A stretch of DNA of 5,464 bases from Candidatus Hecatellales archaeon ex4484_218 (lineage in GTDB: Archaea > Thermoproteota > Bathyarchaeia > Hecatellales > Hecatellaceae): NCBI GenBank assembly GCA_002254975.1, contig NJEB01000049.1, forward strand, positions 1 through 5,464, written 5' to 3'. The position numbers and the translations under genes were made by a program. Shown here in pieces: positions 1 to 5,464 of this stretch (the first letter of the stretch is position 1; each line of letters opens with the position of its first letter). The notes under the pieces are model-generated. The model worked only from the letters and a program-made list of their open reading frames with translations. It was not told the DNA's origin and ran no database searches.

Positions 1-1007
1 GCTGTTCCTTTTAACTCTGGTGGTGCAAGGTCTGAAATAAAAGCTCTTTGAGTTCCATCAACTAAAGCATAGGTTAACCCATAAAGAAGAAAAAGTAGAA
101 TAAATATGGGTGTTGAAGATGCTAAGGTAAAACCTAAACATACCAAACAAAAAAGTAGGTATCCGGTTAAAAGAACTTTTTTTCTTCCTAATTTATCTGA
201 AAGAATTCCGCATGGAATAGAGAAAAAAGTGTAAGCCAAATTGAAAAAAACGTATAAGAGGATGGGTATAGCAAAAACCATAGCTCCAACATACAATTCA
301 GAAAAAAACTCGTAAGCTCTTAAAACAAAAAACATATAGGTAAAATTACCTAAAGCAAAAACTGTCATAATAAGAATAAGCAATCTAAGTTTTTTGGGTA
401 AGGCTTTAAGACTTATTTGTAAAACCAGTTTTTTATTAGGTTCTTTTACCAAGTCTTTTACTGGTAAGATTATTGGTAGAGCAAAAAAAGCGATAATGGC
501 TGAGACTAAAAGAATAATTCTAAAATCTAAACCTAAAAACAAGAATAAGATTAAGGCTAAAATAGACCCTAAAACAGCTCCACCAGAATCCATTGCTCGA
601 TGAATACCAAAAGCTAAACCTCTAATCTTAGCTTCCGCAGAATCAGCAATTAAAGCATCTCTTGGAGCTGTTCTTAAACCTTTCCCAACCCTTTCTAAAG
701 GTCTAAGAATTAAAACATGCTGCCAAACAACTGATAAGGGAAGAAAAAGTTTTGAGATTGCTGAGGTTAAATATCCTAAAAAAACAAAGGGTTTTCTTTT
801 TCCATGTTTATCTGACCAATAACCTGAAAAAACCTGTAAAATGCTGGAAACAGAATCTCCTAATCCACCAATTAAACCAACAACAAAAGCAGTTCCACCT
901 AAAGCAACAATAAACATTGGTAGAATAGGCATCATCATTTCACTACTAACATCAGTTAGAAAACTAACAATTCCAAGTAAAACAATGTTAATATTTAACC
1001 TATTCAA
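1..1007 (-). CDS. Major facilitator superfamily transporter (C-terminus cut off by window edge)
   Basis: Polytopic inner-membrane secondary transporter; about 335 residues are visible of a usual ~400, so roughly the last two helices are missing. The translation starts with a short basic stretch (NRLN) and then helix 1 ending in FLTDVSSEMMMPILP, a signature of one MFS group common in archaea. The MFS motif A loop occurs twice: SGYWSDKHGKRKP (about residues 61-73) and CGILSDKLGRKK (266-277), showing the two-fold repeat. The loop RVGKGLRTAPRDALIAD (106-122) and its second-half counterpart GTQRAFISDLAP (318-329) are also typical. The substrate cannot be read from the sequence; drug or metabolite export is common in this group. 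I chose TTG at 1007 because GGTGG lies five bases upstream and it leaves a short N-terminus. GTG at 1016 and ATG at 1046 are in-frame alternatives, and a TAA lies just above the ATG. It follows the isomerase gene by one base, so cotranscription is likely. Confidence 0.9.
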   Translation of the reverse strand, partial: MNRLNINIVLLGIVSFLTDVSSEMMMPILPMFIVALGGTAFVVGLIGGLGDSVSSILQVFSGYWSDKHGKRKPFVFLGYLTSAISKLFLPLSVVWQHVLILRPLERVGKGLRTAPRDALIADSAEAKIRGLAFGIHRAMDSGGAVLGSILALILFLFLGLDFRIILLVSAIIAFFALPIILPVKDLVKEPNKKLVLQISLKALPKKLRLLILIMTVFALGNFTYMFFVLRAYEFFSELYVGAMVFAIPILLYVFFNLAYTFFSIPCGILSDKLGRKKVLLTGYLLFCLVCLGFTLASSTPIFILLFLLYGLTYALVDGTQRAFISDLAPPELKGT

Positions 1008-1008
1008 T

Positions 1009-2025
1009 TTAACCACCAAAATTGTAGGGAGGCTTAAAAACACCATCCTTTGTAATTATTGCAGTAACATATTCGTGGGGTGTTATGTCAAAAGCCGGAT
1101 AAAAAACCTCAATATTTTTAGGTGCAATTCTTTTACCATTAAATATTAAAACTTCCTCTGGACTACGAATCTCAATTTTTATTTCATCACCAGTTTTTGT
1201 TTTAGGGTCAATGGTCCCTGAAACATAAAAAGGAATCTTATGTTTTTTAGCTGCTAAAGCAATTAGGTAGGTTCCAACCTTGTTTGCAACATCACCATTT
1301 GCGGCTATACGGTCAGCACCAACCAAAACCTTATCTATCATACCTTTTTGCATACAATATCCAACAGCATTATCAGTAATTAAAACAGCATCAAAACCAA
1401 ATTTTTTAAGTTCCCATAGGGTTAATCTTGCACCCTGTAAATAGGGTCTAGTCTCAGTTACAAAAACCTTAATTTTTTTACCTTTCTCCCTACATTTCCT
1501 AAAAACTGAAAGTGTAACTCCACCATAACCAGCAGCAGCTAAAGCACCAGCATTACAATGGGTTAACACTTTATCTCCACCCTCAAAAAGTTTTGAACCA
1601 TTCTCCCCAACCTTAATCTCCATTTCAACAGTTTTTTTAAACAACCAGTTAGCTGCTTGCTGAACATCTTCAGCAACATTACTACTTTTTTCAGCAATTC
1701 TTAAAATAAAATCGATAGCTTGAGAAAGAGCAGCAGCTGTAGGTCGAGTATTTTTTAGGATTTCAGCATCCTTTTTAAGGATTTTAAGGTTTCCCTTACT
1801 GTTTATAGCTGAAAGAGCTAATCCATAAACAGCAGCCAACATAATGGCTCCTCCACCTCTAACCTTCATTGTTTTAATTGCTTTAGCAACCTCTCCACAA
1901 TTTTTTAATTTTAAATATTTTTCAGTTTCAGGTAGTTTTGTTTGGTCAAGCAGTAAAACTTCTTTACCAGTAAAGATTACAGGTTTTAAAAGTTTAAGGT
2001 CATCAAACTTATCATGAAAACTCAA
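1009..2025 (-). CDS. mtnA: MtnA/eIF2B-like sugar-1-phosphate isomerase (S-methyl-5-thioribose-1-phosphate isomerase family)
   Basis: Cytoplasmic aldose-ketose isomerase of the family that converts methylthioribose-1-phosphate (or 5-deoxyribose-1-phosphate) to the ribulose form in salvage of methylthioadenosine or 5'-deoxyadenosine. Its 338 residues are normal length. Visible motifs: LLDQTKLP near the N-terminus; THCNAGALA with the catalytic Cys157; ETRPYLQGARLTLWEL (191-206); ITDNAVGY (216-223); VGADRIAANGD with the catalytic Asp238; NKVGTY (248-253); and PAFDITPHEYVTAIIT (310-325). Oddities: the phosphate-site RGAPAIG of MtnA is RGGGAIM (56-62), RPTAVNL is RPTAAAL (94-100), and the PLSTxD loop is replaced by GTIDPKTKTG (270-279). 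The following IEIRSPEEV resembles archaeal ribose-1,5-bisphosphate isomerase. The family call is firm; the substrate and symbol are tentative. The start is TTG, preceded by GGTGGG at nine bases; the first in-frame Met is residue 53, far too late. Confidence 0.88.
   Translation of the reverse strand: MSFHDKFDDLKLLKPVIFTGKEVLLLDQTKLPETEKYLKLKNCGEVAKAIKTMKVRGGGAIMLAAVYGLALSAINSKGNLKILKKDAEILKNTRPTAAALSQAIDFILRIAEKSSNVAEDVQQAANWLFKKTVEMEIKVGENGSKLFEGGDKVLTHCNAGALAAAGYGGVTLSVFRKCREKGKKIKVFVTETRPYLQGARLTLWELKKFGFDAVLITDNAVGYCMQKGMIDKVLVGADRIAANGDVANKVGTYLIALAAKKHKIPFYVSGTIDPKTKTGDEIKIEIRSPEEVLIFNGKRIAPKNIEVFYPAFDITPHEYVTAIITKDGVFKPPYNFGG
1013..1017 (-). promoter_or_regulatory. Shine-Dalgarno site of the MFS gene inside the end of the isomerase gene
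   Basis: GGTGG read on the minus strand resembles the GGTGAT part of the archaeal anti-Shine-Dalgarno complement and lies five bases before TTG at 1007. The same bases encode the final Gly-Gly of the isomerase just before its TAA. This supports the TTG start and suggests translational coupling. It is weak on its own, because GGT is a common glycine codon. Confidence 0.45.
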
Positions 2026-2034
2026 GCTGTAAAA

Positions 2035-2040
2035 CCCACC
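2035..2040 (-). promoter_or_regulatory. Shine-Dalgarno site of the isomerase gene
   Basis: GGTGGG on the minus strand lies nine bases before the TTG at 2025. It lies outside any coding region, in an otherwise AT-rich spacer, so a chance G-rich run is less likely. It supports TTG as the true start. Confidence 0.6.
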
Positions 2041-2078
2041 TAACCTTTTAACTAAAGTATAGATTGGTTAAAGGTAGA

Positions 2079-2086
2079 CTTTAAAA
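2079..2086. promoter_or_regulatory. Candidate TATA box, possibly serving both divergent genes
   Basis: CTTTAAAA in the 95-base divergent spacer has a palindromic TTTAAA core. Read on the plus strand, a start about 26 bases downstream would fall near 2109 and give the protease gene a leader of about 12 bases. Read on the minus strand (TTTTAAAG), transcription would begin near 2056, about 31 bases before the isomerase start and upstream of its GGTGGG. The geometry fits archaeal promoters in both directions, but AT-rich DNA produces such hexamers often. A second minus-strand TATA-like site at about 2054-2062 is too close to the gene to leave the GGTGGG in the transcript. Confidence 0.3.
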
Positions 2087-2120
2087 CTAATGTTAACTTA
2101 AAATTTTTGTTGAAGAAAAA

Positions 2121-3668
2121 TTGGGAAAAAAATTTTGTTTAGTTTTGGTTCTAGTCTTAGTTTTTTCCCTTATTTTCCCCTTAAACCAAACTTTTTCCGT
2201 AGAGGATGGTCTAAAGGAAAAAATTAGTTTAGTTATGGATAGGGTTGAAGAAATTCGTGAACTAAAATTTATCCATGAAATTCCAATTAAAAATATTTCA
2301 CGTGAAGAATTAAAAAATTATCTTGCCAAAGATAATATTACTCAGGAAGAATGGGAATTAACCCAGCAAGAATATGAAGCATTATATATTTTAAGGGAAA
2401 ACCAAAATGCAAAAAATTTAACCCAAACTTTTTATTCCCAGTCTATTTTGGGTTTTTATGATTATGATAAAGATGAAATTGTTGTTGTGGAACCAAACCT
2501 TATGGATGATTTAACTCTTGCCCACGAATTAAATCATGCTCTTATAGACCAACATTTTCCTAAAGCTTTCCAGTTTCCTGAAAACTTAACAGATGACTAT
2601 TTTGCCCATTCAGCCTTAGTTGAAGGTGATGCTATGTATACTCAAAATGAATATTATCGAAGATGTTTAACAGGAATCTACAAAAATTGTTACTGGTTTA
2701 GTAGAGGAGGTTCTAGTAATCCTAACATTCCTGAAAGTTTTGTTTTAATCCATGTTTTCCCCTACATTGAAGGTGAAAATTTTGTTGAATATCTTTATAG
2801 AATGGGTGGATGGGAAGCTGTAAATCAAGCTTACAAAAATCCTCCAAAAAGTACTGAACAAATAATTCATCCGGAAAAATATGGTGTAGATAACCCAACA
2901 AACATTACCATCAAAAATAAATGTATCAATGGTTGGAAGATTTTAGGTGAAGATAAACTTGGTGAGTTTGCAATTTTTGTTATGTTTTGGAATTGGGGTT
3001 TAGCTAAATTTTCCTACAAGTATGGAAGAATAAGTTATTCTTCAACTTTATCTGATGGCTGGGATGGAGATTGGATGGTTGTATACAAAAAAACTCCGGG
3101 AAAGTATGGATATATTTGGAGGATTGTTTGGGATAGTAAAGAGGATGCTGAGGATTTTGTTGAAGGATATATTGAAATGCTTAAACTTATGGGTGCAGTT
3201 AAACATGAAGAAAATACTTGGAAGATTGATGAAGATGATTATGTAAAGATTTTTGTTAAGGAAAAATCTGTAACAATTTTAAATGCTCCAACACCTCAGG
3301 AAATGGAAGAAATCTACTATTTACCTAAACCAATAACCTTAAAAATTCAACCTCAAGACATCTACAATGAACCATTGGTAAAAGCAAAAGTAAATAAGAC
3401 ATTTTTATGGGTTATTAAAGCCTCCAATGATGCTATTAGAAACAAAAATATTCTATGTATAATCCAAATAAAAAATGAAAATGGAACAGTTATAAACTTA
3501 AAAAGCTTAAAAAATACTGTTCCAAGTAATGGAGAAAAAATTTTTCAGGTTGAATGGACACCTAAAAAACCAGGAACCTATAAAGTTGAAGTTTATGCAT
3601 GGTTAAGCTGGGAAAAACCTAAACCTCTCTCAGATTTTGTGGAAACATGGATTAAAGTTACAAACTAA
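2121..3668 (+). CDS. Secreted putative HExxH zinc metalloprotease with C-terminal beta-sandwich domain
   Basis: Predicted exported protein of 515 residues. It opens with MGKKF, a hydrophobic core of repeated Leu-Val (7-20) and a polar region ending near TFS (24-26): a Sec signal peptide. The catalytic segment carries TLAHELNHALIDQHF, with H135, E136 and H139 as an HExxH zinc site, followed by ALVEGDA, where E168 is the likely third ligand. TEQIIHPEKY (245-254), GWDGDWMVVYKK and RIVWDSKEDAEDF (334-346) match a family of archaeal and bacterial surface proteins, including the haloarchaeal Hvo_1808 type as I recall it. Residues about 404-513 look like an Ig-type beta-sandwich (EWTPKKPGTYKVEVYAW). 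There is no C-terminal membrane anchor, so the protein is probably released. C182 and C190 could form a disulfide. Seven N-x-S/T sequons lie in the mature region. The start is TTG, fixed by the signal peptide and an upstream in-frame TAA at 2094; no good Shine-Dalgarno site is seen. Proteolytic activity is inferred, not shown. Confidence 0.85.
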   Translation: MGKKFCLVLVLVLVFSLIFPLNQTFSVEDGLKEKISLVMDRVEEIRELKFIHEIPIKNISREELKNYLAKDNITQEEWELTQQEYEALYILRENQNAKNLTQTFYSQSILGFYDYDKDEIVVVEPNLMDDLTLAHELNHALIDQHFPKAFQFPENLTDDYFAHSALVEGDAMYTQNEYYRRCLTGIYKNCYWFSRGGSSNPNIPESFVLIHVFPYIEGENFVEYLYRMGGWEAVNQAYKNPPKSTEQIIHPEKYGVDNPTNITIKNKCINGWKILGEDKLGEFAIFVMFWNWGLAKFSYKYGRISYSSTLSDGWDGDWMVVYKKTPGKYGYIWRIVWDSKEDAEDFVEGYIEMLKLMGAVKHEENTWKIDEDDYVKIFVKEKSVTILNAPTPQEMEEIYYLPKPITLKIQPQDIYNEPLVKAKVNKTFLWVIKASNDAIRNKNILCIIQIKNENGTVINLKSLKNTVPSNGEKIFQVEWTPKKPGTYKVEVYAWLSWEKPKPLSDFVETWIKVTN

Positions 3669-3676
3669 TTTAAATA
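3669..3676 (+). promoter_or_regulatory. Candidate TATA box of the oxidoreductase gene
   Basis: TTTAAATA begins directly after the protease stop codon and fits the archaeal TATA consensus. It places a transcription start near 3698, about ten bases before ATG 3709. A second AT-rich candidate, CTTTAAAA at 3686-3693, would start transcription near 3716 and favour ATG 3730. Neither has a convincing purine-rich BRE, and read-through from the protease gene is also possible. Confidence 0.35.
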
Positions 3677-3708
3677 CATTTTACGCTTTAAAATTTAAAC
3701 GAAGTATC

Positions 3709-5464
3709 ATGAAGCCACTAGGAGGATACATGGGTAAAATTTTAAGAATAAACCTTTCAACTCAAACTGTTAAGGAGGAAAACCTAGATAAAAAAACAGC
3801 TTACAATTTTTTGGGTGGAAGAGGATACGCAGCAAAAATTTTGTATGATGAGCTTAAACCAAAAATTGATGCATTAAGTGAGGAAAATAAGTTAATTTTT
3901 ATGACAGGTCCTTTAACAGGAACAGGTTTACCAGGTTCTGGAAGAATTTCCATAAGTTCAAAATCACCTTTAACAGGAACAATCTTTGATTCTTCTATGG
4001 GAGGTTCATTTGGGGTATATTTAAAAAAATCAGGTTATGATGGAATAATTGTTGAAGGAAAAGCCTCAAAGCCAACCTATCTACTAATGGAAGAAAATCA
4101 GGTTTCTTTTGAGGATGCCTCCAATCTTTGGGGTAAAACAACTATTCAAACAGAGGATTGGTTAAAAAAACAACATAAAAATTGTGGGGTAGCATGTATA
4201 GGTCCTGCTGGAGAAAATAGGGTGTATTTAGCAAGTATAACATCTGATGGAAGATTTGCTGGTAGAGGTGGACTTGGAGCAATTATGGGTTCAAAAAATC
4301 TTAAAGCTTTGGTTGTAACAGGTAGAAAAGAATTAACTATTGTTGATAGAGAAACCTATGAGGTTTTACTGAAAAAAATTAGGTTTACAATAGAAAATGA
4401 CCCAATAACGGGTAAGGATGGAAGTTTAGCTAGATTTGGGACAGCAAGTATTGTTCATAGAATTAGAAGTGCTGGAATACTTCCCTTAAACAATTTTTCA
4501 GAAGAAACTTTAAGTTTTGAGGAAGCTGATAAGTTTTCTGGAGAAACAATTAGAGAAAAATTTTTTGTTGGAAGAAAAGGTTGCTATTTATGTCCAACAG
4601 CATGTGGTAGAAGAATAAAGGTAAACGGTAAAATTGTTAAAGGACCAGAATATGAAAGCATTATTATGCTTGGACCAAATGTAGGATTTTATGATTATGA
4701 GAAGGAGATTGTGCCTTTAGCTAAACTTTGTGATGAGTTTGGAATGGATACAATATCTATAGGGAACATTTTAGGTTATGCAAAAGCTACTGGTCAAATT
4801 TCCAATTTTGAAGATGCTGTTAGACTTGTTAAGGAAATAGCATTTGGTAAATCTATTTTTTCTAAGGGAGTAAAACGTGCATCAGAAAAATTTGGGGTTG
4901 AGGCAGTTCATGTTAAAGGTTTGGAGCTTCCAGCCTATAATCCTAAGGGTGCTAAAGGAATAGCTTTAGCTTATGCAACCTCTAATAGAGGAGGATGTCA
5001 TCTTAGAGCTTATACTATTGCACCTGAAATTTTAAGCGACCCAGAATATGTTGACCCAGCAGAAGAAAAAAATAAAGCTGAACTTGTAAAAAGAATGCAG
5101 GACAGCTACGCCATCTATGATAGTGCAATAATATGTAAATACCATAGTTTAGCTTTATTTACAACCTTAAAATTTGAGTTAGATGACCTTGCAAAAATTT
5201 TGAGTGCGGTAACCGGATTTAAGTTTACAAATGAAATTCTTCATCAAATAGGAGAAAGAATTTACACTGTTGAAAGAATGTTTAATGTTAGGGAAGGATT
5301 TACCAGTAAAGATGATAACTTACCTAAAAAATTTAACTTAAACCTAGGAAAACTTTTAGCAGCCTACTACAGGAAAAGAGGATGGAAAAAAGGTATTCCA
5401 GCAACAGTACCAGCTTTAATTGAACCTGTCTATATGGAAAAAGGTGAAATTACAGTTACTCCCA
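3709..5464 (+). CDS. aor: Aldehyde:ferredoxin oxidoreductase, tungstopterin enzyme (C-terminus cut off by window edge)
   Basis: Cytoplasmic enzyme that oxidises aldehydes to carboxylic acids and passes electrons to ferredoxin, using a bis-pterin tungsten (or molybdenum) cofactor and one [4Fe-4S] cluster. About 585 residues are visible of a usual ~600-620. The N-terminal domain shows GGYMGKILRINLST (5-18), LGGRGYAAKIL, MTGPLTGTGLPGSGR (65-79) and RFAGRGGLGAIMGSKNLKAL (182-201). Cluster ligands are C292, C295 and C299 in CYLCPTAC, plus C476 in DSAIICKY. GPEYE (312-316) and H431 in NRGGCHLRAYT match active-site positions of Pyrococcus furiosus AOR by spacing. REGF, DDNLP and AAYYRKRGW mark the C-terminal part. 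The usual loop between DDxLP and YYxxRGW is short. The physiological aldehyde cannot be told. I chose ATG 3709 because it retains the family's G-x-x-G-K N-terminus; ATG 3730 is the alternative, with AGGAGG four bases ahead. It lies 40 bases after the protease gene on the same strand. Confidence 0.93.
   Translation, partial: MKPLGGYMGKILRINLSTQTVKEENLDKKTAYNFLGGRGYAAKILYDELKPKIDALSEENKLIFMTGPLTGTGLPGSGRISISSKSPLTGTIFDSSMGGSFGVYLKKSGYDGIIVEGKASKPTYLLMEENQVSFEDASNLWGKTTIQTEDWLKKQHKNCGVACIGPAGENRVYLASITSDGRFAGRGGLGAIMGSKNLKALVVTGRKELTIVDRETYEVLLKKIRFTIENDPITGKDGSLARFGTASIVHRIRSAGILPLNNFSEETLSFEEADKFSGETIREKFFVGRKGCYLCPTACGRRIKVNGKIVKGPEYESIIMLGPNVGFYDYEKEIVPLAKLCDEFGMDTISIGNILGYAKATGQISNFEDAVRLVKEIAFGKSIFSKGVKRASEKFGVEAVHVKGLELPAYNPKGAKGIALAYATSNRGGCHLRAYTIAPEILSDPEYVDPAEEKNKAELVKRMQDSYAIYDSAIICKYHSLALFTTLKFELDDLAKILSAVTGFKFTNEILHQIGERIYTVERMFNVREGFTSKDDNLPKKFNLNLGKLLAAYYRKRGWKKGIPATVPALIEPVYMEKGEITVTP
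3720..3725 (+). promoter_or_regulatory. AGGAGG: possible Shine-Dalgarno site for ATG 3730, or codons for Gly-Gly
   Basis: AGGAGG is a strong Shine-Dalgarno match, four bases before ATG 3730, a slightly short spacing. The same bases belong to CTA GGA GGA TAC, which in the frame from ATG 3709 encodes Leu-Gly-Gly-Tyr, matching the G-x-x-G-[KR] start seen in related oxidoreductases. Homology and Shine-Dalgarno evidence therefore point to different starts 21 bases apart. Confidence 0.4.

Noticed and set aside
445..470. Short direct repeat of TCTTTTAC
   Set aside because: Two eight-base copies within a coding region of an AT-rich genome are expected by chance and serve no evident function.
394..603. 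Plus-strand open frame of 69 codons, Lys-rich
   Set aside because: It lies antisense inside the clear MFS coding region, has low-complexity composition and no recognisable motif. It is a shadow frame.
841..1149. Plus-strand open frame of 102 codons
   Set aside because: It runs antisense across the MFS start and the isomerase end, both well supported by motifs, and shows no domain or Shine-Dalgarno site.
1009..2025. Naming the isomerase outright as ribose-1,5-bisphosphate isomerase
   Set aside because: The catalytic loop is THCNAGALA and the later ITDNAVGY and GDVANKVGTY segments are MtnA-type. The similarity to the bisphosphate enzyme is limited to shorter stretches, so only a substrate doubt is recorded.
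3055..3246. Plus-strand open frame of 63 codons
   Set aside because: It lies in another frame inside the protease gene, over its conserved GWDGDW...WDSKEDAEDF part. It is a shadow frame.
3669..3708. AT-rich stretch after the protease that looks like a hairpin or terminator
   Set aside because: TTTAAAATTTAAA is only an imperfect palindrome with no GC stem, and the run is better explained as TATA-like promoter sequence. No clear terminator can be supported.
1..5464. CRISPR arrays, tRNA or rRNA genes, insertion sequences, attachment sites
   Set aside because: No regularly spaced direct repeats, tRNA-like GGTTCGA arm context, transposase motifs or flanking inverted repeats were found on reading both strands. 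Almost all of the window is coding.

Overview
The window looks like ordinary chromosomal DNA from an AT-rich archaeon, with roughly one third G+C judged by eye. Archaeal origin is inferred from three things. There is a tungsten/molybdenum-type aldehyde:ferredoxin oxidoreductase. There is a secreted HExxH protein of a type I associate with haloarchaea, other archaea and some Gram-positive or Chloroflexi-like bacteria. Sites such as GGTGGG and TTTAAATA sit where archaeal Shine-Dalgarno and TATA elements should be. The exact lineage cannot be fixed by eye; an uncultured, anaerobic, Bathyarchaeia-like or euryarchaeal organism would fit. No RNA gene, mobile element, CRISPR array or phage gene was seen.

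The layout is two diverging transcription units. On the minus strand, a 338-residue sugar-phosphate isomerase of the MtnA/eIF2B-like family (1009-2025) is followed one base later by a major facilitator superfamily transporter. The transporter runs off the left edge with about 335 of its usual ~400 residues present. The ribosome binding site of the transporter lies inside the last codons of the isomerase, so the two are probably one translationally coupled operon. On the plus strand, a 515-residue exported putative zinc metalloprotease (2121-3668) is followed after 40 bases by an aldehyde:ferredoxin oxidoreductase (from 3709), which runs off the right edge with about 585 residues visible. A 95-base divergent intergenic region (2026-2120) separates the two units.

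The most interesting gene is the isomerase. It keeps the catalytic Cys and Asp of methylthioribose-1-phosphate isomerase, but three substrate-pocket motifs depart from the MtnA consensus, and part of its C-terminal half reads more like archaeal ribose-1,5-bisphosphate isomerase. Its substrate is therefore open. The protease combines a clear HELNH...EGD zinc-site pattern with a C-terminal beta-sandwich. Three of the four genes appear to start with TTG. The four genes do not form an evident single pathway. A link from the isomerase (via an aldolase-generated aldehyde) to the oxidoreductase is possible but speculative.
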